A DNA stretch of 64,000 nucleotides, taken from Rugalucina vietnamica (taxonomy: Eukaryota; Mollusca; Bivalvia; Lucinida; Lucinidae). Position numbers and translations under genes: made by a program. Numbering within the stretch: the stretch's first letter is position 1; each line of letters starts with the position of its first letter. Under the pieces are notes generated by a model. The model worked only from the letters and a program-made list of their open reading frames with translations. It was not told where the DNA came from and ran no database searches. Positions 14,801-26,800 of the stretch are shown one piece after another. The stretch is taken from positions 29,612,488-29,676,487 of the forward strand of contig OZ024871.1 of the NCBI GenBank assembly GCA_964017185.1, written 5' to 3'.

Positions 14801-17800
14801 TCATCAATGTTGTTTCGTCTTCAGAGTTTAAAAACGTAATGAGGTATATGTTTGTTTTCGAAGTATATATACCAATCGCGGTCTCATCGTGACACAATCG
14901 TGACCACAATCACCAAAATGTCAAAACCACAATCACCAAAACGTCAAGCCAACAATCGTAAACTATCGCAACACATCGTATCAGTTCTTAAGACTGGTAC
15001 CAGAACGCATCTACGCGTATCAGTTCGTATCAAATCGCGGTCCCGCATCGTGATAATCTTGTCAGATCGCATTAGAATCGGGGGCTTAATCGTAATAATC
15101 CTATCGGATCGCAACTAATCGTATCTATCCGGGACCAATATCATGTCACCAGATTTTGACTGATCGCCACCCCATCGTATCAGATCGTATCAAAATGCAA
15201 CGACTTGCAACAGAACGTATCAGAACGTCAAATATTGGTAAAATGTCCCGATTAGCTGCGATTTGTCAATCGTGGCATTTGTAACAGATCGTGCTCTAGT
15301 GTGAAAGCCGCATTAGTCTATTCTCATGTCTGGCACGTATCTTTCATGAAGATTTGGTAATTAAAATATTTCTATAGCTTTTCCTCCTCTTCTGCTTATA
15401 TTGGAACAGCATTTGTCAGCAAGTGGGGAAAATATGTGCACTAAGTACTGGTAACCTGCCTCTGACCAAGGAAAACTAAATATCATGACATTACCTTGGC
15501 TGTTGTCCATGGCATTAAAGCACCAATACAAACCAACAAACAATCATTTTTGTGAGGTGCTGACTCATATGTTTAATATATATCTTAACCTTAGCTGTTG
15601 ATGGTGGATATATAACACAAATACAAACCAACAAACAGTCATTTTTGTATCATGCTCACATTTCTAATGTATTGTATCCTGCTCACATTTCTAATGTGTA
15701 TTTTTTCAGCCCTGTCCCGCCCAACCCTGAGCAGCAGTAAGCCATGCCCCGGGGATCAGTACAGAAACTCCACAGAAAGGCTGACTAAGGTTTTCTGGGA
15801 TGAACCTGCTTTCGAGGGAGCTGTGAACCTTATTAGACCGGAATATCAGAGCGGTAGGTTAAACAGGATTCATAAATGAGCCTGTGCATGAGAAAAACAA
15901 CAATTTGGGTTCCAACAAGGTCTGACATAAACCGGACAGTCACAGAAGCAGGCTAAAAGCTTGAAATTTTGGATTTAAAAAGAAGAGGAGTTGTACTATC
16001 CATGTAGCGAAAACAAAGGCGTTGATCGGCTTCGCAGTTACTGTGAAGCTGATCTGCGCCTTTGTTTTCGCCTATGCAGATTGTTGGTTTTCCCATGCGG
16101 CGGCTCAAATACCAAATCCATTCTTATTAGTGCATATGCTCCAGTAAGTGCACAGTCAGTTCTGTTTTGATTTAAAATCAATTATCCTATCCTATTCTTA
16201 TTAGTGCACATGCTCCAGTAAGTGCACAGTCAGTTCTGTTTTGATTTAAAATCCATTATCCTATTCATTTTTATTAGTGCACATGCACCAATAAGTGCAC
16301 AAACAGTTCTGTTTTGATTTAAAATCAGTTGTCCTATTTTTATTAGTGCACATGCTCCAGTAAGTGCACAGTCAGTTCTGTTTTGATTTAAAATCAATTA
16401 TCCTATTCATTATTATTAGTGCACATGCTCCAGTAAGTGCACAGTCAGTTGTGTTTTGATTTAAAATCAATTATCCTATTCATTCTTATTAGTGCACATG
16501 CTCCAATAAGTGCACAGTTAGTTCTGTTTTGATTTAAAATCAATTGTCCTATTCTTTTTTATTAGTGCACATGCTCCAGTAAGTGCACAGTCAGTTCTGT
16601 TTTGATTCAAAATCAATTATCCTATTCATTCTTATTAGTGCACATGCTCCAATAAGTGCACAGTCTGTTCTGTGTTGATTTAAAATCAGTTAACCTAATT
16701 AGGATTGTTAATGTATATTTTAACTCAGTAGACAACTTCATAGCATGAGTAAATAAGCTTTATAGATAATAGAGGACTCAATTGCAAATTCAAGTACTTG
16801 CTAATAATTCGAAAATATAAAAATGGCAAAATAAAAGACTTTCTAAAATTTCCGAACTTACAGTGTTCAAATTATTCCAGGTGCGTCATATCACTGGGGA
16901 ACATATCAGATCACATATATTGCTGAAGGGGCCAGTGGGGAGAAGGCTTTCTGCTCTTTCAAGCTCTACGTTCAGTGTAAGTATATAATTAAGTTTAAAA
17001 CCTTGCCTCTGTTAACGGTTTTTCGTAGAACATTTTTGTGTGGAGTACAATAGGAAAATTATTCTTATATTAAAGTCTTAATCTAAGTTTTGAGCAATCA
17101 TAATGAAATACAAGGAATTCAAAATGTTTGCAGAAATCAAACCAGTTTTTCCTTTGTTAAGAAAACTGGCCACTACTGTTTTTGATTTCTGCTTAAATGT
17201 TTATGGAATCAGACATTTGTTCTTCCATATTTTCCTTACATTATGAAAATTTGTATGTTTTACAGCGTCTCAGTGTGAGACACCACAGCGCCCTCTCAAT
17301 GGCAATGAACCAACCTGTGAGATTGACCCTGCTGGATACAAAGGCTGTTCCCTGTCCTGTTTTGGGAACTCTCTCATCGATCGGGTAACTCCCAAAAGAT
17401 TCACCTGTGATAGGACGGGAAGTTGGAATGTGGAGAAACGCTTCAATAGGTTCATGTTCCCGCCCTGTGGAGGTAATTTATACTGCTTCTAATGTCCTTG
17501 ACCAATGCTGACATGTTATGTTGGATTCATAAACCAAATTATTGTTTGTCATCCAGTGTTACAAGTATATAGAGCTAAAGTCTTATATTTCACACTGGAG
17601 GTCTGTTGAAACGCTTGCCTTTTATACCACAGGTATAAGGTATGATTCTGGGTTTCTAGTTTTCAAATGAAACTTAAAACCATGGTCCTGTCTGTATATG
17701 ACCTAAGCTGTTTTTGGGGATGCTTAAAGTCATAGTATCCTATTTTACCTTAGGAATAAATGGGATACATGTACATGCAGGTACATGAACTTGCTGAGGC

Positions 17801-20800
17801 AGTTCTAATGAATGCCCACAATCTCGGTTTAGAGAAAAAATAACTATAAGAAAAACAATGGAATTTTTTAATTTTCACTAATATCTTAGGATGCTGACGG
17901 CTAATAAATCAAAACAATTTACATGAGCGAATATTTCTTTAATCCTCCAAGGATATTAGATATCTCACATGTAAGCATACTTTTCCTTAACTATGAGTAG
18001 GTTCTCCATAACTAGATATATCACACAGCATGTATAATAATAAATGAAATTTGGACTGAAAAAAATCAGAAAAAAATTTAGTAAAGAAACGGAAAAGGAA
18101 ACACGTCATATGCGCAGTTTCCAATGCCCCCTAGCGATGCAGTCTTGATATCTGTCGTTGAAACACTTGCATTAGCAACTTCCATGTCAAGGCAAGTGCC
18201 TGGTGATACAGCAATAATGGCCGACGCGGAAGTGAATTATTGTTTACCAAAATGGTAAAAATTATAAGACCCTCTCGGTTTCTTGACTGCAGTACAGACC
18301 AACTGCAGGACAAATCAAGCCCCGAAATAAAATGGATTATTGTTAGCGATAATCTGAATTATAAGAAAAATCTGTGTAGTGCATGGTGATGTTTTTGTAA
18401 TGTGCTCTCCATCTATTCCAGATGTATCGACTATTGCCCCTAGAGACAGCCTCCTAATGGCTGTGAGCTATGAGATTGGAACAATTGCCTGTCAGGACGC
18501 TGAAATTGACTTCAAGGCGAGAACACGACAAGCCTTTAAAGATCTGAACAGCCGGACGTTCCCGGTGGGAGAAATTTGTGGCGATACGGACTGTACTGAT
18601 CTGACTATTAATGTCCTTTGTGGTCAGACTGGCTTACAAGAACAGGTTGTGGCTATACTTGAAGTGACTATACCAGACTGTATACACAGGTATGTTTGGG
18701 TTTAACCCATATGTGATGAATGGACTTGCCCATCATTACATCATTATCATTTATGGGTGAGTCCACTTTCATTTTTTGGGTCGTCAGGAGTGATTTATTT
18801 TTTTGTTCCATTTTTTATATATTAAATTTCTTTAAGCAAACAGTAGAGCCCGAGATTGGTTGCCGCATTCTGTGGCATCACATCTGGGTCTGTTCTGTTT
18901 TCCCATAAAAAGGACACCAGGAGTATATGAGTTAATATATTTTTGCTGATTTTAGAGACTTTAATTTCACTCTATTTTATTTTTGCACTGTTGAAGACAA
19001 AATTTTCTATGACTGATTGATTGACTAAATTTGTCCCTCTATAACCAGCACTGTGTATTTGAAAAGGAAAATGTTATTGAGTGTGCATAATTGTGTATTT
19101 TAAATGGGTGTTTTAAAAGGTTATCATGTCATGCCTGCATGCGACATAAGTACACTACCCCATAATATTATATCGTCATTTAAACATGTCCATGTAATGT
19201 ATACCCCATTTTATGTAGTAAAACTGGGGTTTACAGAGGTATACCTATTTTTCTCATTTTTATAGCCCCGCTTTGGAAAAGTGGGGCTATACTGGATTCA
19301 CCCTGTCCTTCCGTGGTTCCGTGGTTCCGTGATTCCGTGGTTCCGTGATTCCGTCATTCCGTGAGCATTTTTGCATTTTGTTTCTGCTCAATATCTCAAG
19401 AACAAATTGACAGAATCTGACCAAATTTTGTACATGCATCAACATTGACAACATCTAGCTTGGGATTGTTGCCCGTCATTTTTCGCAAAATTTTGACAGA
19501 GTTACAGCCCTTGATTGACGTCAGAATTTCGTTTCCGCTCTATATCTTGAGAACCAATTGACAGAATCTGACCAAATTTTGTATGTACATTAACATTGAC
19601 AAGATCTAGCTTGGGATTGTTGGCCGTCATTTTTCGCAAAATTTTGACGGAGTTACGGCCCTTGATTGACGTCAGAATTTCGTTTCCGCTCAATATCTTG
19701 AGAACGAATTGACAGAATCCGACCAAATTTTGTGTGCACATCAACATTGTCAAGATCTAGCTTGGGATTGTTACCCGTCATTTTTCGCAAAATTTTGACG
19801 GAGTTACGGCCCTTGATTGACGTCAGAATTTCGTTTCCGCTCAATATCTTGAGAACGAATTGGCAGAATCTGACCAAATTTTGTATGCACATCATCATCG
19901 ACAAGATCTAGCTTGGTATTGTTGACCGTCATTTTTGGCAAAATTTTGACGGAGTAACGTCCCTTGATTGACGTCAGAATTTCGTTTCCGCTCAATATCT
20001 TGAGAACGAATTGACAGAATCCGACCAAATTTTGTGCGCACATCAACATTGACAAGATCAAGCTTGGGATTGTTACCCGTCATTTTTCGCAAAATTTTGA
20101 CCGAGTTAACGGCCCTTGATTGACGTCAGAATTTCGTTTCCGCTCAATATCTTGAGAACGAATTGACAGAATCCGACCAAATTTTGTATGCACATCAACA
20201 TTGACAAGATCTAGCTTGGGATTGTTACCCATCATTTTTCGCAAAATTTTGATGGAGTTATGGCCCTTGATTGACGTCAGAATTTCGTTTCCGCTCAATA
20301 TCTTGAGAACAAATTGACAGAATCCGACCAAATTTTGTATGCACGTCATCATTGACAAGATCTAGCTTGGGATTATTACCCATCATTTTTCGCAAAATTT
20401 TGACGGAGTTACGGCCCTTGATTTACATCAGAATTTCGTTTCAGCTCAATATCTTGAGAACGAATTGACAGAATCCGACCTAATTTTGTGCCCACATCAA
20501 CATTGACAAGATCGAGCTTGGGATTGTTACCCATCATTTTTCGCAAAATTTTGACGGAGTTATGGCCCTTGATTGACGTCAGAATTTCGTTTCCGCTCAA
20601 TATCTTGAGAACAAATTGACAGAATCCAACCAAATTTTGTATGCACATCATCATTGACAAGGTCTAGTTTGGGATTGTTACCCGTCATTTTTCGCAAAAT
20701 TTTGACGGAGCTATGGCCCCTTATTGACGTCAGAATTTCATTTCCGCTCCATATCTTGAGAACAAATTGACAGAATCCGACCAAATTTTGTATGTACATC

Positions 20801-23800
20801 AACATTGACAAGATCTAGCTTGGGATCGTTACCCGTCATTTTTCGCAAAATTTTGATGGAGTTACGGCCCTTGATTGACTTCAGAATTTCGTTTCCGCTC
20901 AATATCTTGAGATTGAATTGACAGAATCCGTCCAGATTTTGTATGCACATCATCATTGACAAGATCTAGCTTGGGATTGTTACCCATCATTTATCGCAAA
21001 ATTATGACAGAGTTATGGCCCTTTATTGAGGTCAGACTTTCGTTTCCGTTCAATATCTTGAGAAAGAATTGACATAATCAGGCCAAATTTTGTATGCGCA
21101 TCAATATTGACGAGATCTAGCTTGTGATAGTTACCTGTCATTGTTTTTTTTCACCCTGCAAAAAAGCTGAGAAGCGGGGCTATAGTCAGATTCTCTGACA
21201 ATTCTAGTTGTTCCAAAACATAGAATGTGGGTACTCATTGGAACAGCCTCTAGCCGGTACCCACAATTAATGTTTTGACCAAAAATATTAAAAATGAGCT
21301 GACTCATGAGAACTCCAACAGTCTGCATGTGCGAAAACAAAGGCGCAGCGAAGCTGATCTTTATTGCAAAGCTGATCAGCGTCTTTGTTTTGGCAATATG
21401 ATTAGTACAATTCCTCTACTTTCCAAAGCCATAATTTCCAGCCCATAGCCACCTTCTGTGACTGTACAGAATTGTTCGTTTTCTGATAACGAAGCTCAAA
21501 TACAAAAAATTTTCACCTTACAGGACAACTGTGGAAGGGATCAGTATGTTAACCTCTGAATTCATCACGTGTAGCGTGCTAGGACCGGCCAGAATTCTCA
21601 ATTTCAATGTAAGTCAAAACATGTTTGAATCTCAGTTGATCTTGCAAATTAGGTTGTGTATTTGAAAGCACCATTCGCACAGTTGTACTCATCAAATGCA
21701 GAATGAAAGAGCCTAGTCAATGAGCAAGACTCATTAACTCCCTCAGGAAGTGATGTCTGTGTCCCAACATGGCTGAAAACATATTCACTTGGATGTTTAA
21801 CTATTAAATCACTAAATAATAAAAGAAACATTACTAAAACACACCCATGTAATATACTTCAAGTTTTATTGGTGTAATAAATAATAATTTTCATCTAAAA
21901 AAAACTTGAAATATTTCATATTTTTATTCAAAACTTAGATTGTGGGTACAGGTTAGATTGCATGTTGTTAGATTGCTCATGGAGATGGTTCTAATGTGTA
22001 CCCACAATCTATGTTTGGAACAAAGGTAAAAAAGATAGCATACCCCTGTATACCCCTGTTTAACTATATAAATGTGGGGTTTAAGGGGGTATACATTTGA
22101 GCCGCGCCATGAGAAAACCAGATCTTTGCATAGGCGAAAATAAAGGCACAGATCAGCTTCGCAGTAACTGCGAAGCTGATCTGCGCCTTTGTTTTCACTA
22201 CACGGATAGTACAATCCCTCTTCTACTTAAAACTAGAATTTCAAAGTTCTAGCCTGCTTCTGTGACTTACAGGCCAGTTTGTGTCGGAATGGGTCAGAAA
22301 CCCTGAAGACCGGTTTTCTCACGTAGTGGCTCATTTCATGTACATGTTTTTTGATGTCATGTTTCAGGACACAATCCCACTGGCTAGTATTGAGGACCCA
22401 ACTTATAGTATTACCCCAACCAGAATCTGTCCTTCAGGCAGGGTGCTTATTAACAACCTATGTGGTAAGTCCTTTAGATTAATACACTAGTCATTTGAGC
22501 CGCCCCATGGAAAAACCAACAATCTGCATAGGCGAAAACAAAGGCGCAGATCAGCTTCGCGGTAACCGCGAAGCTGATCAGCGCCTTTGTTTTCGCTACT
22601 CGGATAGTACAATTTCTCCTCTACTTAACTCAAAAGTTCAAGCTTCTAGCCTGCTTCTGTAGCTGTACAGCCCGGTTTGTATCAGACCTGTTCGGAAACC
22701 ACATTGTTGGTTTTCCCACGAGGCGGCTCATTTATAACCACAACCCCCTCCCCCCTCCCCCACCCCCTCCAGCTCTGAGGAATAGCGAGGACTTTGAATT
22801 TTGTCCAGCAATCACCTGCTAAAACCCCTGCACTGAGGGAATGAAAGAGAAAAAAGAATAAATAAGTGATTAATTAAATGATTAACTCATATAAGCCTGT
22901 CGTCCCTTTTAAAGGACATAGGCAAACAGCATAGCCCCAGATGGGACGCCGCAGAACGCGTCGTCCCATCTGGGTCTATACTGTTTGCTAAGAGAAATTT
23001 CATCGAAAAATGAGATAAAAAAATAAAAATCACCCCTAACACCACTAAAAATGAAAGTGGACGCATCCAATTGATAATGATGGGTGAATCCATTGGTCAA
23101 ATATGGGTTAAGTCAAACCATCAATACATACAATCCATGATAGCTGTTTTCTTGGATGGAACATCGAAATGTCAAATTGAAATCCCATATAAATGGAGGC
23201 AACATATCTACATGACCAGAGCTGTTGACAGGGACGTTAAGCAACAGAAGTGACTAACAACTGGTGATGATCCTCATAATTGAGGGCACACCAGTCTAGT
23301 GGCAAAAGTGAAAGAACGACAAACAAAACTTTATGAAATAAATTTTGTATGTGAGTTTTCACTGCTGTTTTCCAGTGGAATGTGGTGCAGGAACGTTCTG
23401 GTACAAGCCGAGTGCTGATGCCATGGCGTATTGTGAGAGCTGTCCCCGGGGTCAATACCAGGGTTCAACAGGTCAGATGAGCTGTGAATCATGCGGAAAT
23501 GGTCTGACCACAGAAATGATGGGCGCTACTGGGTTTGACATGTGTAAAGGTAAGATATGAGCCGCATCGTGAGAAAACCGGATTTTTGCCTAGGCGAAAA
23601 CAAAGGCGCAGATCAGCTTCGCGGTAACCGCGAAGCTGATCAGCGCCTTTGTTTTCGCTACTCGGATAGTACAATTCCTCTTCTACTTAAATCCGAAATT
23701 TCAAGCTTCTAGCTCTTTTCTGAGCTTGTACAGGCCGGTTTGTGTCGGACCTGGTCGGAAACCCCGAAGACCGGTTTTCTCGCGTCGCGGCTCAAATGAT

Positions 23801-26800
23801 AATTGAGCCTTCTCATCAGAAAATCAACAATTTGGGTTTCCGACCAGGCCCGGCACAAACCAGGCTGTACAGCCACAGAAGAAGGCTAAAAGTTTGAAAT
23901 TTTGGATTTAAGCAGAAGAGAGATTGTACTATCTGTGTAGCGAAAACGCTGATCAGCTGTGCAGTTACCACACAGCTGATCTGCGTCTTTGTTTTCGCCT
24001 ATGCATGATGTTGGTTTTCTTATGCAGCCGCTCATTTAAGCAGAAGAGAGATTGTACTATCTGTGTAGCGAAAAACGCTGATCAGCTGTGCAGTTACCAC
24101 ACAGCTGATCTGCGTCTTTGTTTTCGCCTATGCATGATGTTGGTTTTCTTATGCAGCCGCTCATTTAATGATGATTCAAAGTTGATTGAAATGTGGATGA
24201 CTGCACTGCTGTGTTGATGCACCCACAAGAACATTTGGTCAAAATGGCTTCTTCTGCTTGTGCCGAACCATTGATCATCAATCTGAATGTTATCCTGATA
24301 CATACATACAAGTCTGCTATGTCATTACGAAAACTTGCCCATGCAATATACAGAGACTTTTTCAGCTGTAAAAGTTGAAAATTTTCATCAGAAATATTTT
24401 GATATTTTTCTTATTTTTGCTCAAAACATAGATTGTGGGTACACGTTAGAACCGCCTCGCCGAGGAGGTTCTAACGAGTACCCACAATCTATGTTTTGGA
24501 GCAAAAAAAGGTATACCCCTGCATACCCCAATTTTGCTATATAAAAGTGGGGTTCAAGGGGGTATAGATTTCACAGACATGTTTTCCTGATGTTTACATT
24601 TCACATAAAATGCCAAAAGCCTCGGTTGTGTGGTGGTTATGTCACCTGCTTTGTAAACCAGGGGTGGCAAGTTTGTCTGAGGAGACTATAAACTGAGTTC
24701 AGGTCTCCATATGACTTAAGCCATTGGTGGGATGTTAAACCACAAATCAACAGACCATCCAACATAAAATGCTGACCAACCAACAATACATCTTTTTACA
24801 TGGGCGGATCCAGAGGGGGGGACAGGGGGTCCGGACCCCCCCTGGAATTGCCAGATTATTAGTTTTTGCCATGTTGAAATTTTCCGTCATACCCCTTCTG
24901 GGAATTTGGAACCCCTGGATCCGCACATGTTTTAGCCATAAATGAAATAAGTATTTAGCCGCCACATCAGAAAACCAACAATGTACATAGGCGAATACAA
25001 AGTCGCAGCTCAGCTGTGCAGTTACTGAGCCTTTGTTTTCGCTAAATAGATGGTACAATCACTCTTCTTCTTAAACCTAAAATTTCAAGCTTCTAGCTTG
25101 TTTCTGCAACTGTACTGTGAGCCTTGTTTGTGTTGGACCTTGTCGGAAACCAAGATTGTTGGTTTTGTCATGCTAAGGCTTAATTATAACTTTGCACTTG
25201 AGACTTACTAATCAACACTCATAAAATCACAGTCTGCATTTGTTTATAAATTGTCAGTTTCTCTCTTTCTTTAGCAATACAAAGTCGCAGCTCAGCTGTG
25301 CAGTTACTGAGCCTTTGTTTTCGCTAAATAGATGGTACAATCACTCTTCTTCTTAAACCTAAAATTTCAAGCTTCTAGCTTGTTTCTGCAACTGTACTGT
25401 GAGCCTTGTTTGTGTTGGACCTTGTCGGAAACCAAGATTGTTGGTTTTCTCATGCTAAGGCTTAATTATAACTTTGCACTTGAGACTTACTAATCAACAC
25501 TCATAAAATCACAGTCTGCATTTGTTTATAAATTGTCAGTTTCTCTCTTTCTTTAGCAATCTGTAAAAAAGGCGAGTACTACGACCTCACTGCGGAGGTA
25601 TGTCGAGATTGTCCCATTGGTTTCTACCAGGACGAGGATGGCCAGTTCTTCTGTAAGTTCTGTCTACGAGGCTACACCACCAAGGCAGAGGGGTCAAAGA
25701 CCATTGCAGCTTGTCAAGGTTGGTAAAGCATAAATTGTGGGTACTCATTAGAACTGCTAGTTACTACTCAGCTGACTTGTGTCTTTGTTTTTGCATAAGC
25801 AAAATGTGCATAATCAGTGTTCCATTCCTCATATATTCTTCTATACCATTTGAGAGAAATAAAGTTATGTTACGTTACGACACGTTACATTAGTTACATT
25901 ATGTTATGTTATGCATCCACTTAATTACAGAGACCTGCCAGAGTGGTGAGGAGTTATCGGACGTGGGTTGTGTACCGTGTGCTAGAGGCTACTATCGAGA
26001 TGAGCAAGAATCCCGGACGTGTCTGCCGTGTCCTGCTGGGAAGATCACGGTAGATGTTGGCGCTACATCTTCTACTCAATGTACTGTTGGTAAGTCTCAT
26101 CATAATTTGAGCCGCCCCGAGGGAAAACCAACAATGCGGTTTCCGAACAGGTCCGACACATAACCCGCCTGTACAAGCACAGAAAAGGGCTAGAAGCTTG
26201 AAATTTCGGATTTAAGTAGAAGAGGAATTGTACTATCCGAGTAGCGAAAACAAAGACGCTGATCAGCTTCGTGGTTACCACGAAGCTGATCTGCGTCTTT
26301 GTTTTTGCCTATGCAGATTGTTGGTTTTCTCATGAGGCTGCTCATTTCAACTGCATCTGCAGGGCATTGTACATGTATGTTTTTCCAGAGTTTATTCAAA
26401 TTTAGCAGAATTGCTGGTGTGCAAGTGTTAGTTTTTGCCTTACTCGATCAATTGGCAAAAAAAAAAAGATGTTGCTCCCTGATATTGCTAAAATCTCAGT
26501 TTTACAGAGCCTGTACCAAATTACATTACATAAGAATCAAACAAATATAATGTAGTCACTCCATTATAATGTTTAAATCTCATTCTACAGAGCACATATC
26601 CAATTTAAAACAAAGAAAGAAAAGTGTTGCTGTCATCTTGTAAATGAGCCTGCGCATGAGAAAACCAACAATTTGGGGTTCCAACCAGATCCAGACACAA
26701 ACCGGGCTGTACAGTCACAGAAGATGGTTAGAGGCTGGAAATTCTGGATTTAGAAAGTAGAGGAATTATACTAAAACAAAACAAAGTGCGAAAACAAAGT

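Noticed and set aside
19502-20962. A ladder of 83-residue minus-strand reading frames
   Set aside because: They are the 151-bp tandem unit of C4 read repeatedly; 151 is not a multiple of three and the frames overlap.
26190-26399. A recurring peptide of about 69 residues (KPTICIGEN...CEADQRLCFRYSDST-like) at many sites on both strands
   Set aside because: It is a translation of the family A MITE hairpin region. It shifts frame between copies and shows no codon-level constraint.
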